The notes below the pieces were generated by a model. It ran no database searches and had not been told where the DNA came from. It worked only from the letters and a program-made list of their open reading frames with translations. A stretch of 64,000 nt of DNA from positions 221,793,622 to 221,857,621 of the forward strand of contig NC_053039.3 of assembly GCF_002575655.3 (NCBI RefSeq), given 5' to 3'. The DNA comes from Aegilops tauschii subsp. strangulata. Lineage: Eukaryota; Streptophyta; Magnoliopsida; Poales; Poaceae. Below are positions 32,651 through 44,700 of this stretch, piece by piece; within the stretch, counting starts at the first letter, position 1; each line of letters starts with the position of its first letter. Position numbers and translations under genes: made by a program.

Positions 32651-34458
32651 TTTTTCAGGTTCCTCCGGCCGCGGCTCCTTCAGCTCCGGCCCCGCGCCCC
32701 CTACCTGGTGCGATGCGCGGCGGCACCCCCCGGCGGCCCCCCGGCCCGGCTTCTTCTGCCGCCCCCTCCCGGGTTTTCGACTCCCTCACCCGAGGTCGAG
32801 TCCGACCGTGCCCCCGGGTCCCCGGCTCCCTCGCACGAGGTCGAGCCCGCGGGCACCCCACCCGCCACCCCGGCCATAGCCGCCACCCCTGCGACGGGCT
32901 CGACCTCGACCTCGCCGTCGCCTCCTCCGTGCCTGGCTCGGCTGGCGCCGTCGCGGCTCCTGACGCCCCTGACACCGCGGCCCCCGCCGCCGCGGGCACC
33001 CCCGTTCTGGCCGCGGCCCCCGCTGCCGCGGCACCCGCCGCCCTCCCCGTCCCGGTCACCCGTGCCCGTGCAGGAGTGCATCGGCCGAGCACGCGCTACT
33101 CCTCCGACGAGTATGCGTGCGCTGCCTCGACATCGACGCCATCACCCATCCCCACCTCCGCTCGTGCCGCCCTTCGGGATCCCCATTGGCTGGCTGCGAT
33201 GCAGGAGGAGTTCGACGCCCTACAGCCCAACCGCACGTGGCAGCTTGTTCCGCGACCCCTCCGTGCCAACATCATCTCTGGCAAGTGGGTGTTTTGCCAC
33301 AAGACTCGCCCGGACGGTTCTCTCGAGCGCTACAAGGCTCGCTGGGTGGTTCGTGGTTTTCGGCAGCGCGCGGGCGTGGACTTCACTGACACCTTCGCCC
33401 CGGTTATGAAACCGGGCACGATCCGCGTCGACCTTCAGCTGGCCGTCTCGCGTGCCTGGCCTGTGCATCAGTTGGACGTTTCCAACGCCTTCTTGCACGG
33501 TCATCTCGCCGAGCAGGTGTTCTATGAGCAGCCTACTGGTTTCGTCGACGCCGAGCACCCCGACTTCGTGTGCTTGCTCTCCCGCTCTCTGTACGGGTTG
33601 AAGCAGGCGCCTCGGGCTTGGTACCAGCGTATCGCCGCCTTCCTGCAGTCTCTGGGCTTTCGGTCCACTCGCTCCGATGCCTCACTTTATGTGTATCATC
33701 AGGGAGCTGACACTGCATATCTGCTGCTCTACATCGACGACATCATCCTCACGGCGTCCACCCCCGATCTCCTTCAGCGGCTGACTGCTCGTCTTCTTGA
33801 TGAGTTCGCCCTCAAGGACTTGGGGCCCCTGCACTACTTTCTCGGCATCGAGATGATCCGCCGGGCCGACGGTTTCTTTCTGCATCAGCAGAAGTACGCC
33901 CACGAGCTCCTTGAGCATGCCGGTATGCTTAACTGCAAGCCGGCGCCCACCCCCGTCGACACGAAGGCGAAGGTATCTGCTCTTGAGGGGTCTCTCGCGT
34001 CCGATGGAACGTTTTATCGCTCTATTGTCGGTGCTTTACAGTACTTGACGCTGACTCGCCCCGACCTGCAGTACGCTGTTCAGCAGGTGTGCCTCCATAT
34101 GCACGCCCCGCGTGACTCTCACTGGACTCTGGTGAAGCGTATTCTCTGTTACATACGCGGCACCATGTCCTTGGGACTTACCCTGACAACCTCCGCCTCC
34201 ACCGACCTCGTGGCCTACTCGGATGCTGACTGGGCTGGCTGCCCCGACACGCGACGCTCTACGTCAGGCTACTGCGTCTACCTTGGGCCCTCGTTGATCT
34301 CTTGGTCATCGAAGCGGCAGCCCACGGTCTCCCGCTCCAGCGCCGAGGCAGAGTATCGCGCCGTGGCCAACGCCGTGGCCGAGTGCTCTTGGATACGTCA
34401 GCTGCTCCAGGAGTTGCTTTGTGATGTTCACAAGGCCACTCTTGTTTACTGCGATAAC
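32651..34458 (+). pseudogene. copia reverse transcriptase-RNase H, truncated
   Basis: An open frame from 32713. A Pro/Ala-rich linker is followed by HWLAAMQEEFDALQPNRTWQ (33185), GLKQAPRAWYQRIAAFLQSL (33600) and YIDDIILTAS (33730; the copia YVDD box as YIDD). GPLHYFLGIEM and then RNase H with YSDADWAGCPDTRRSTSGY (34215) and SSAEAEYRAVANAVAECSW follow. The natural sequence would go on past YCDN with the last RNase H helix, but the element ends there at 34458. The open frame runs 27 more bases into the next LTR. Confidence 0.9.
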
Positions 34459-35188
34459 GGGTTGCGGGAGAGTGGACCGCTATAGATAGATGGGGGAAGG
34501 TAATGGAGATGTTGGTGAAGATGGTGGAGGTGTTGGTGTAGATCGCGGTGATGATGATGGCCCCCAGCGGCGTTCCGGCGCCACCGGAAGCGAGGGGGAG
34601 AGAGCCCCCCTCCTTCTTCTTCTTCCTTGACCTTCTCCCTGGGTGGGAGAAGGGTTTCCCCTCTGGTCCATGGTCTCCATGGCGTGGGAGGGGCGAGAGC
34701 CCCTCCGAGATTGGATCTGTCTCTTTGTCTCTCTCTGTTTCTGCGCTCTGGATTCTGCCCTTTCACCGTTTCTTTTATAACCGGAGATCCGTAACTCCGA
34801 TTGGGCTGAATTTTGGACAGGATCTCTATCCGGAAATTAGCTTTCTTGCGGCGAAAGAAGGGCTCCAACCGCCTTACGGGGTGGCCACGAGGGTCCAGGG
34901 CGCGCCCCCTGCCTCGTGGCCCCCTCGGGCATCGTATCGCGTTGATTCTTCTTCCCAAAAATCATAAATATTCCAAAAAAAAATCTCCGTTAGTTTTTAT
35001 CCCGTTTGGACTCTGTTTGATATGGGTTTTCTGCGAAACAAAAAACATGGAACAGACAGGAACTGGCACTGGGCACTGGATCAATATGTTAGTCCCAAAA
35101 TAGTATAAAAAGTTGCCAAAAGTATATGAAAGTTGTATAATATTGGCATGGAACAATCAAAAATTGTAGATACGACGGAGACGTATCA
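34459..35188 (-). repeat. Truncated 3' LTR of the non-autonomous element
   Basis: 730 bp equivalent to 40450-41199 of the 5' LTR. The remaining LTR portion (equivalent to 39665-40450) is missing, and the copia RNase H abuts directly at GGGTTGCGGGAG. The right copy has an additional CTTGACCCCCTGGGGCTCGC-like segment near 40897 that is absent here. Confidence 0.85.
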
Positions 35189-38100
35189 GCATCCCCAAGC
35201 TTAATTCTTGCTCGTCCTCGAGTAGGTAAATGATAAAAAAGATAATTTTTGATCTGGAATGCTACCTAGCATAATCTTGATCACATAATCTAATCATGAC
35301 ATGAATATTAAGACACGAGTGATTCAAAGAAATAGTCTATCATTTGACATTAAGACAATAATACTTCAAGCATACTAACCAAGCAATTATGTCATCTCAA
35401 AATAACATAGCCAAAGAAAGCTTATCCCTACAAAATCATATAGTTTGGCCATGCTTCATTTTCGTCACACAAAATTCTCCTATCACGCACAACCCCGATG
35501 ACAAGCCGAGTAATTGGTTCATACTTTTTAACGCGCTTCAGCTTTTTCAACCCTCACGCAATACATGAGCACAAGCCATGGACATAGCACTATGGGTGGA
35601 ATAGAATATGATGATGGAGGTTGTGTGGAGAAGACAAAAAAGGAGAAAGTCTCACATCGACGCGGCTAATCAACGGGCTATGGAGATGCCCATCAATTGA
35701 TGTCAATGTGAGGAGTAGGGATTGCCATGCAACGGATGCACTAAGAGCAATAAGTGTATGAAAGCTCAAACTGGAAACTAAGTGGGTGTGCATCCAACTT
35801 GCCTGCTCATGAAGACCTCGGGCATTTGAGGAAGCCCATCATCGGAATATACAAGCCAAGTTCTATAATGAAAATTCCCACTAGTATATGAATGTGATAA
35901 CTCAAGAGACTCTCTATATGAAGAATATGGTGCTACTCTGAAGCACAAGTGTGGTAAAAGGATAGTAACATTGCCCCTTCTCTCTTTTTCTCTCATTTTT
36001 TTGGGCCTCCTCCTTTTTTTATTTTTTTTGTTCGGAGTCTCATCCCGACTTGTGGGGGAATCATATTCTCGATCATCCTTTCCTCACTGGGGTAATGCTC
36101 TAATAATGATGATCATCACACTTTTATTTACTTACAACTCAATATTACAACTCGATATCTTGAACAAAGATATGACTCTATATGAATGCCTCCGGCGGTG
36201 TACCGGGATGTGCAATGATATAGCGTAGCAATGACATCAAAAAACGGACAAGCCATGAAAAAATCATGCTAGCTATCTTACGATCATGCAAAGCAATATG
36301 ACGATAAATGCTCAAGTCATGTATATGATGATGATGGAAGTTGCATGGCAATATATCTCGGAATGGCTATGGAAATCCCATGATAGGTAGGTATGGTGGC
36401 TGTTTTGAGGAAGATATAAGGAGGCTTATGTGTGATAGAGCGTATCATATCACGGGGTTTGGATGCACCGGAGAAGTTTGCACCAACTCTCGAGGTGAGA
36501 AAGGGCAATGCACGGTACCGAAGAGGTTAGCAATGATGGACGGGTGAGAGTGCGTATAATCCATGGACTCACATTAGTCATAAAGAACTCATATACTTAT
36601 TGCAAAAGTTTATTAGCCCTCGAAGCAAAGTACTACTACGCATGCCCCTAGGGGATAGATTGGTAGGAAAAGACCATCGCTCGTCCCCGACCGCCACTCA
36701 TAAGGAAAGCAATCAAAGAACACCCCATGCTTCAAATTTCTCACACAACGTTTACCATACGTGCATGCTACGAGACTTGCAAACCTCAACACAAGTATTT
36801 CCCAATTTCACAATTACTCAACTAGCGCGACTCTAGTATCACCACCTTTATATCGCAAAACTATTGCAAGGAATGAAACATATCATGTTCAGTGATCTAC
36901 AAGTTTTATGTAGGATTTTATGACTAACCATGTGAATGACCAGTTCCTGTCATCTCTCTAAATAGATATAAGTGAAGCAAGAGCGTTTAATTATTTCTAC
37001 AAAATATACGCCCATGCTCTAACAAATATAAGTGAAGCAAAAGAGCATTCTACAAATGGCGGTTTTCTATGTGAAGAGAAACAGGCAATCCAAACTTCAA
37101 ATGATATAAGTGAAGCACATGAAGCATTCTATAAAACCATACTCAAAAGATTTAAGTGAAGTGCAAAGAGCATTCTATAAATCAACCAAGGACTATCTCA
37201 TACCAGCATGGTGCATAAAAGAAAAATGAAAACTAAATGCAAAAGACGCTCCAAGATTTGCACATATCGCATGAACGAAACGAATCCGAAAACATACCGA
37301 TATTTGTTGAAGAAAGATGGGATGCCTTCCGGGGCATCCACAAGCTTAGACGCTTGAGTCTCCTTGAATATTTACTTGGGGTGCATTGGGAATCCCCAAG
37401 CTTGAGCTCTTGCCTCACCCCCTTCTCCTCATATCGAGACCTCCTCGATCTTCGAACACTTCATCCACACAAAACTTCAACAGAAAATTCGGTAAGATCC
37501 GTTAGTATAATAAAGCAAATCACTACTATAAGTACTGTTGCAAACCAATTCATATTTTTTTGCATTATAGCTACTGTAATATAACTTTTCCATGGCTTAA
37601 TCCACTGATAGGAATCGATTGTTTCATCAAAACAACCAAACTATGCATCAAAAACAGAATCTGTCTTAAACAGGACAGTCTGTAGTAATCTGAACATTAA
37701 CCATACCTATGGTACTCCAAAAATTCTACCAAAATTAGGAAAAATAAAAAATTTGTATATAAAGACAGTCCAAAAAGTTTCATAACCATTTGACGTTCCA
37801 GTAAATAATGTAAAATCGCGCACTACATCCAAAGTTTCTGTCCTGCACCGCACAAACCAACAAGCATTGTAAACATCCTAAAGGCAAACCTTGGCACATT
37901 ATTTTTATAATACAATGTAATTGTACAAGGGGATAATTATTTTTGTTGAAAAGTTTCTGTAATCAAGATTCACAAAGTTTCTGTGAGCATGAACAAAGTT
38001 CAAGGAGCTCCCCCACTTCAACAATGCTTGTCTCTCTTACTTTCACTTTCCTTTTTGAAAAAGTTTTAGGTTCCCCTCTTTATTTTTTTGTTTTTAAACT

Positions 38101-38199
38101 TTATAAAAGCACTCAACAGAAATAAATGTCTCTCTAAAACTTCCGGGTTGTCTCCCTGGCAGCGCCTTCTTTAAAGCCATTAAGCTAGGCATATAGTGC
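35189..38199 (-). other. Non-coding internal domain of the non-autonomous element
   Basis: About 3 kb with no ORF above background. It contains the AAGCTTGGGGATGC polypurine-like tract next to the 3' LTR, long AT-rich stretches, and an irregular repeat near 36966-37190. In a full Athila-type element this space would hold pol. Confidence 0.7.
36965..37190. repeat. Irregular direct repeat with GATATAAGTGAAGC core
   Basis: Four copies of (GAT)ATAAGTGAAG(C) begin near 36965, 37025, 37103 and 37149. Three are followed by AAGAGCATTCTA(C/T)AAA or a close variant. Spacing varies from about 45 to 78 bp, so it is a decayed tandem array. Confidence 0.75.
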
Positions 38200-39540
38200 T
38201 CAAGTAATGAATCCACCCGGATCCCAAGGTATATCAAAGCCAATTTTAATTAACAATGATTTGTAATTTAGTAGTGAGCACAAAGTAACATATATCATGC
38301 AACAACGAAGTCTAACTCTCTTCCTATGCATCGGCATGTCATAAAAGAACAATTCATGCACACTAAGTAAAGGCCAATGCATAATATAAACAGTTTCTTG
38401 CAATTTTATCGTGTTGGAAACATAGAGAGGTGGAGATGTAGTTCCTTTCTCATAATAATTGCAAGTAGGAGCAGCAAGCACATGCATATTATATTCATCA
38501 AAATCATCATGTGCAACGGTAAAAGGCAACCCATCAATATAATCCTTAATAAGTGCAAACTTCTCCGATATAGTGTAGTTTGGAGAATTCAAAAAGATAA
38601 TAGGACTACCATGTGTGGGTGCAATAGCAACAATTTCATGTTTAACATAAGGAACTATAGCAAGTTCATCTCCATAAGCATAATTCATATTGGCATCTTG
38701 GCCACAAGCATAGCAAGCATCATCAAAAAGGGATATTTCAAAAGAATCAACGGGATCATAACAATCATCATAACATTCGTCCTTCGGTAAGCACGAAGGG
38801 AAATTAAACAATGTATGAGTTGGAGAGTTACTCTCATTAGAAGGTGGGCACGGGTAGCTAATCCGCTCTTCCTCCTTTCGTTCTTCGCTCTCCTCATCAT
38901 CTTTTTCATCCAATGAGCTCACAGTTTCATCAATTCCTTCTTCCATAGACTCCTGCAAAATATTAGTCTCTTCTTGGACAGCGGAGGAGTCCTCAATATA
39001 TGGTTTAATATAAGGATTAGAAGCATAATTATCATAGCAATATTTAAGTATGGCCAAATTTCCAGATTTGTAGAGAGTAGCATCACATTCTTCAATAAAA
39101 GAAGCAATTTCACAAGTACCCCTAAAAGCAACAAATTCTTCAATTTGTTGAACATCATAGTAATTATAAACACCCTTAGTATATGAAGATACGATTCCAT
39201 TATCACTAAACTCACATTGGTAAGGAAGGTGTTTCTTGGGGTTTTTAGAACAACAAGTACAATCATATATTTCACATAAATTCCAAGCATAGCACTGCAA
39301 ACGATGAATTTGATCCAGTAAAAGTTTCCCTTTTTCAGATATGCGGTGTCGCACATAACAAGCATGCTCATCTAAAGATTTGCCCTCAACTAAGCTAGTT
39401 GGGGTTTCAGCATGAGCACATAGGGATCGAAGATGATCCAAGTAAAAAGCTTCAGGAGTGTGATAGATTTTGAGTGGTTCTTCAACCATTGGTTCAGTAG
39501 GTACAACTATGTTTTTTGGTATTTTACGTTTCCTACCCAT
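38200..39540 (-). CDS. Unknown 446-aa protein of a non-autonomous LTR element
   Basis: Uninterrupted from MGRKRKIPKNIVVPTEPMVE at 39540, 124 bp downstream of the 5' LTR, to a stop at 38200. The N-terminus is basic. Residues 90-110 hold a Cys-rich cluster (CEIYDCTCCSKNP then KKHLPYQCEF). Residues 120-190 have mixed Tyr/Cys segments (YTKGVYNYYDVQQIEEFVAF). Residues 205-235 are strongly acidic with a KEEER patch. The C-terminus has VYIMHWPLLSVHELFFYDMP and ends PWDPGGFIT. No signal peptide, gag capsid, zinc knuckle CCHC, protease or env signature is recognised. It occupies the gag position. Function is unknown, and the intact frame suggests selection or youth. Confidence 0.7.
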   Translation of the reverse strand: MGRKRKIPKNIVVPTEPMVEEPLKIYHTPEAFYLDHLRSLCAHAETPTSLVEGKSLDEHACYVRHRISEKGKLLLDQIHRLQCYAWNLCEIYDCTCCSKNPKKHLPYQCEFSDNGIVSSYTKGVYNYYDVQQIEEFVAFRGTCEIASFIEECDATLYKSGNLAILKYCYDNYASNPYIKPYIEDSSAVQEETNILQESMEEGIDETVSSLDEKDDEESEERKEEERISYPCPPSNESNSPTHTLFNFPSCLPKDECYDDCYDPVDSFEISLFDDACYACGQDANMNYAYGDELAIVPYVKHEIVAIAPTHGSPIIFLNSPNYTISEKFALIKDYIDGLPFTVAHDDFDEYNMHVLAAPTCNYYEKGTTSPPLYVSNTIKLQETVYIMHWPLLSVHELFFYDMPMHRKRVRLRCCMIYVTLCSLLNYKSLLIKIGFDIPWDPGGFIT

Positions 39541-39634
39541 AACTAAAGATAGAAAACAACTAAGAACAACAAATAAAAATTACTTAGTGATAAAGCAAAC
39601 AAGCACACACGAGAATATTCACCCCACGCTACGA

Positions 39635-39653
39635 CTCCCCTGCAACGGCGCCA
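39635..39653 (-). promoter_or_regulatory. Primer-binding site complementary to tRNA-Asp
   Basis: The minus strand reads TGGCGCCGTTGCAGGGGAG, the complement of the 3' end of plant tRNA-Asp with one difference, 11 bp inside the LTR end. Found in Athila-type Triticeae elements. Confidence 0.75.
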
Positions 39654-39664
39654 GAAAAAGGTCT

Positions 39665-41199
39665 TGATAACCCACAAGTATAGGGGATCAATTGTAGCCT
39701 CTTTCGATAAGTAAGAGTGTCGAATCCAACGAGGAGCTAAAGGTAGAACAGATATTCCCTCAAGTTCTATCGACCACCGATACAACTCTACGCACGCTTA
39801 ACGTTCGCTTTACCTAAAACAAGTATGAAACTAGAAGTACTTTGTAGGTGTCGTTGGATAAGTTTGCAAGAATATAAAGAGCACGTAAATAAAAAGTAGG
39901 GGCTGTTTTAAGTAAAGAAGCAATAAAGTTAGTATAGCAAGTGTGGAAAAGTGGTGGTAGGAGTTGCGAAATTGTCCCTAAGCAATTGACTACTTTACTA
40001 GACCGATAGCAAGTTTTATGTGGGAGAGGCCACTGCTAGCATGTCATCCCTGACTTGGAATTCTAGGTACACTTATGATTGGAACTATCAGCAAGCATCC
40101 GCAACTACTAACGTTCATTAAGGTAAAACCCAACCGTAGCTCTAAGATATATTGGCCCCCCTTCAATCCTGTATGCATCAATTTCTATGCTAGGTTGAAG
40201 CTTCTGTCACTCTTGCCCTCCAATACATAGTCCTATCAACATACAACTAACCCTATGGTGTGATCCACGCGCACGCTCATATGATGGGCACCAAAGGACA
40301 GCAACATAACCACAAGCAAATTAAACCAATCATAGCAATTCACCAATTACCGATAGGACAACGAAAATCTACTCAGACATCATAGGATGTCAACACATCA
40401 TTGGATAATAATATGAAGCATAAAGCACCATGTTCAAGTAGAGGGTACAGTGGGTTGCGGGAGAGTGGACCGCTATAGATAGATGGGGGAAGGTGATGGA
40501 GATGTTGGTGAAGATGGCGGAGGTGTTGGTGTAGATCGCGGTGATGATGATGGCCCCTGGCGGCGTTCCAGCGCCAACGGAAGAGAGGGGGAGAGAGCCC
40601 CCCTCCTTCTTCTTCTTCCTTGACCTTCTCCCTAGGTGGGAGAAGGGTTTCCCCTCTGGTCCATGGTCTCCATGGCGTGGGAGGGGCGAGAGCCCCTCCG
40701 AGATTGGATCTGTCTCTCTGTCTCTCTCTGTTTCTGCGCTCTGGATTCTGCCCTTTCACCATTTCTTTTATAACCGGAGATCCGTAACTCCGATTGGGCT
40801 GAATTTTGGACACGATCTCTATCCGGAAATTAGCTTTCTTGCGGCGAAAGAAGGGCTCCAACCGCCTTAGGGGGTGGCCACGAGGGTCAAGGGCGCGCTT
40901 GACCCCCTGGGGCTCGCCCCCTGCCTCGTGGCCCCCTCGGGCATCGTATCGCGTTGATTCTTCTTCCCAAAAGTCATAAATATTCCAAAAAAATCTCCGT
41001 CAGTTTTTATCCCGTTTGGAATCCGTTTGATATGGGTTTTCTGCAAAACAAAAAACATGCAACAGACCGGAACTGGCACTGGGCACGGGATCAATATGTT
41101 AGTCCCAAAAATAGTATAAAAAGTTGCCAAAAGTATATGAAAGCTGTATAATATTGGCATGGAACAATAAAAAATTATAGATATGACAGAGATGTATCA
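39665..41199 (-). repeat. Complete 5' LTR of the non-autonomous element (1535 bp)
   Basis: The minus strand starts TGATACATCTCTGTCATATC and ends ATACTTGTGGGTTATCA. It includes the CCGGATAGAGATCGTGTCC block and a (GAAGAA)n-GGAGGGGG stretch near 40600. ATATC (41200-41204) would be its TSD; the other copy is lost with the deleted end. Confidence 0.85.
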
Positions 41200-41785
41200 A
41201 TATCCGTCAAAAAAATAAAATAGGCGCTCTGCATATAGAGATGGCGGCGGCGGCCTATGCAGCGGCTACCGGAGAAGAGGTCAATCCTCGGTCGGTGGGC
41301 GGTGGTGGCGTCATAGGAGGTCAATCCTCAGTCTGCGGCGGGAGATAGGAGGAGCTCGACCATCGAGGTCGGCGACGGCGTGATTCGAGCACATCCATCG
41401 CTGTCGATGGCGGGATAGTGGAGGTTGAACTTCAGGCGGCAGCCGCACTAAGCATTGCTCCTGGACCCTGCTATCTCAGCGTTCCGCCACATCGCACTTC
41501 TCTGTCTGCTGGGTGGAGGTCGCTGCGCGGCTAATTAATTAAGGTATTCTTTTTGTGAGTGGCTTAATTAAGGTATTCAATTCCTAAGGGTAGTGTTGTA
41601 CTAGTACTCAGCGTGTAAATTGATTGGCCATTAATTTTTGTCATTGCACGTCTGGATAACAATATGGAGCGCCCTCAGTAATTATGAAAATAAAACCTTG
41701 TGATTTATGCACGCATCTTTGGGCAGCAGTTAATCCGTGTATTAATGTTGTTGTTTTGTTTTCAATTACCATTAGTGTGGTGCAG
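41200..41785 (+). other. 5' region of the CACTA transposase gene
   Basis: A GC-rich stretch with a duplicated GGTCAATCCTC(G/A)GTC segment (41280, 41325), then AT-rich sequence with TTAATTAAGG repeats. It probably holds the promoter, leader and a first intron ending TGTGGTGCAG at 41785. No ORF is credible. Confidence 0.45.
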
Positions 41786-44700
41786 ATGGAACAATCTCGA
41801 TGGATGAAGAATCGAAGAACCAGTGGCATGACAGAGTTCATGAATTTGGCTGAAAGTACAAAGAGGAGAATTGGCGATGCAGATTACATCTTGTGTCCAT
41901 GTACTGATTATGCCAATACACAGGCACGTAAAGTTGCAGATGTCCAACGGCACTTAGTTTCTCAGTGATTCATGGATGGATATACACATTGGACCAGACA
42001 TGGTGAAGAGGAGGTCATGGATGAAGATACCCAGGGCTGCGAGATGCCAAACCCCGATCAGTGTCACATGGATGTTGAATCTAACATCGGGGCAGAGGCG
42101 TCAAGCTACCAATGGAACACCAGAAAGCCGAAACGCCCACTGGAAAACCAAGACGTCGACGCAGATGACGACGATATTGATATGCCAGATTTTGCTGCTA
42201 TGATTGCAGATTTCGAGGGCCCCAAAAAGGATATGATTGGGTACAAGGATCTGCCAACCATTGATGCGGACTCCAAGAAAGAATTGTATCCAGGTTGCAA
42301 AAAGAAATATTCCAAGTTGAGTGCCACCCTGGCGCTTCTCAGATTTAAAGCAGCAAACGGTCTATCAAACAAGGGCTTCACAAAGATGTTAGGTCTTTTC
42401 AAAGAAATTCTTCCAGAAGATAATGTGCTCCCGAGAAGCATGAATGAAGCGAAGAAAATTGTTTGCCCGTCGGAACTTGAAGTACAGAAGATACACGCTT
42501 GTGTGAATGATTGTATATTGTACTGTGGTGAGTACAAATATTTGCGTGCATGCCCACATGCACGATACAAGCGCAGGAGAGCAAAGGACAAGTACAAATT
42601 GGACGATGAGATCAAGATAGGAATCCCGTTCAAGGTTGTTTGGTATTTGCCTTTAATTCCAAGGTTGAGGCATTTGTTTGCAAACCCTAGAGAGGCAAAG
42701 AGGTTGCGGTGGCATCATGATGAGCGAATTGCGGATAAGTATATGAGGCACCCGAAAGATGGGGCTTAGTGGGAATTAATCAACAACAACTTTCGAGACT
42801 TTGCCAAGGATCCTAGAAGTATAAGGCTCGGGGAGTGTACTGACGGGATGAATCCTTTTGGCGATATGAGCACCAATCATAGCACATGGATGGTGCTTCT
42901 GTGCATATATAACCTAGCTCCTTGGTTGTGTATGAAGAATAAATACACTATGATGTCAATGATTATCCAAAGCCCGAAGCAACCTGGAAATGACATCAAC
43001 ATTTACTTTCAGCTACTGGTAGAAGAACTACTGACAGTGTGGATACATGCGCCTGCTGTAAAATGTTATGATGCTTACAGAAAGGAGATTTTTGATCTAC
43101 ATGCGATGCTGGTGCACACCATTCAAGATATGCCGGGATTAGGCAACACATCGGGGCAGAAAAGGAAGGGTGATGTAGGGTGTGTCACATGCATGGATAG
43201 GACAGCTAGCAGATTTCTTCCCAACTCGCGCAAAATCATGTATTTGTGTCATCGTAGGTTCTTACGGAAATATCACCCATACCGAAAGATGAAAGCTGAA
43301 TTTGATGGTACGGCAGAGGTAAGTGTGGGCCCAAGACCCTATGATGGGGAGGTGGTCCACAACATGGCAAAACAAATTAATGTTGTGCTTGGCAATAAGC
43401 ACGCTTTGACGGTGAAATAAACACCCGAGGGCAAGTGTTTAAGAAGAAATTGGTGTTCTGGAAATTACCTTACTAGGAGATTCTACGTGCACGTCACTGC
43501 ATCGATGTCATGCACATAGAGAAGAACGTATGTGAAAGCAGCCTTGGTACTCTGCTCAAGATTAAATGTAAAAGAAAGGATGGTGACAGTTCATGGCTCG
43601 ATATGCTTGTTGATCAATCAAAACACAAGAGTGAAGCGGAAGATGATGACAAATTTATCAAAGATCGCCAGAGTTACAATTTCAGTACAAAAGAAGCAAC
43701 ATAGTTCTTGACCTATTTGTTGTCAGTTAAGACACCCTCTTCCTACTCCGCAAACATCAGAAGTCTCGTGGATGTGAGCTCAAGTAAAATGAATTTGGGA
43801 CACATGAAGTCACATGATTGCCACGTAATGTTGACACAAATCCTCCCGGTGGCCATCAGGAATCTGATGGACAAAGATATAAGAAACACACTCATTGAGC
43901 TCTGTGATTTCTTCAACCAACTATGGCAGAAAGTTGTAGATCCCGAAGAGTTGGGTCATATGCAAGATGATATTGCAAGAATATTGTCCAACCTAGAGAT
44001 GTTTTTCCCACCGTCATCCTTTGATGTCATGGTCCATATCACTGTGCACCTTGCCAATGAGATAAAGTATTGTGGTCATGTGTTTCTTCGCAACATGTAT
44101 CCATTTGAGCGGTTCATGGGAATACTGAAGCGCTTTTGTCGAAACCGAAACCATCCAGAGGCAAGCATCCTACAAGGTTATACCGCGAAGGGGATGGTTA
44201 AGTTTTGCACTGAATACATGAAACAAAGACCTATAGGTTTGCCCCTCTCTCGCCACGAGGGAAGGCGAAAAGGTAAGCCGGTCCTTGCTGGCACGCAAAT
44301 GGTGCACCCGGAGAATTGGCAGAGAAAGCCCATTTGATGGTACTACTTAACAGCCCAGTTCTCAGCGCTTATGCCGAAGAACACTTAGCGGAGATACGCC
44401 AAAGCTTCTTACCAATGGTGCCTTCATCAGATGTGGAGATGAAGGAGCACACTAAGAACTACGCCGAATGGTTGAAGAATCGTTTGGCACAAGGATCCAT
44501 CAATGAAATTGCTACGTGGTTGGCACAAAGGCCATCACCTACGGTGTTGACGTACCAAGCGTATGACATAACTGGATACATGTTCTACACTAAGGAACAT
44601 GATGACAGGACCTCATATCAGAACAGCTCTGTTCCAATAGAATGCATGACTGTAGATGAAGCTGATAAAAGGGTATACTATGGAACCATCAAAGAGATTT

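Larger units (their letters stand above)
29609..34458 (+). mobile_element. Ty1/copia element with 166-bp LTR, 3' end deleted
   Basis: 5' LTR 29609-29774, primer-binding site from 29775, then gag, protease, integrase, reverse transcriptase and RNase H in the copia order. The element stops inside RNase H at 34458 (codons YCDN), where a truncated gypsy LTR begins. The 3' LTR and right TSD are missing. Codons are very GC-rich. Damage is limited: a few frameshifts and one nonsense codon. That suggests fairly recent insertion followed by a deletion. Confidence 0.9.
34459..41199 (-). mobile_element. Non-autonomous gypsy-like LTR element with a single unknown ORF
   Basis: Minus-strand order: 5' LTR 41199-39665 (1535 bp), primer-binding site 39653-39635 (tRNA-Asp type), a 446-codon ORF (39540-38200), about 3 kb without ORFs, a polypurine-like tract at 35203-35189, and a 3' LTR of which only 35188-34459 remains. 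There are no gag, protease, reverse transcriptase or integrase motifs. The LTR start TGATACGTCTCCGTCGTATC and the Asp PBS place it with Triticeae Athila-type elements (WHAM/Sabrina-like, name uncertain). It must depend on proteins from a partner element. Confidence 0.8.

Noticed and set aside
32655..33092. Gly/Ala/Arg-rich minus-strand frames
   Set aside because: Shadows of the Pro/Ala-rich linker between copia integrase and reverse transcriptase.
42106..42633. 175-codon minus-strand frame
   Set aside because: Antisense shadow of the TNP2 transposase.
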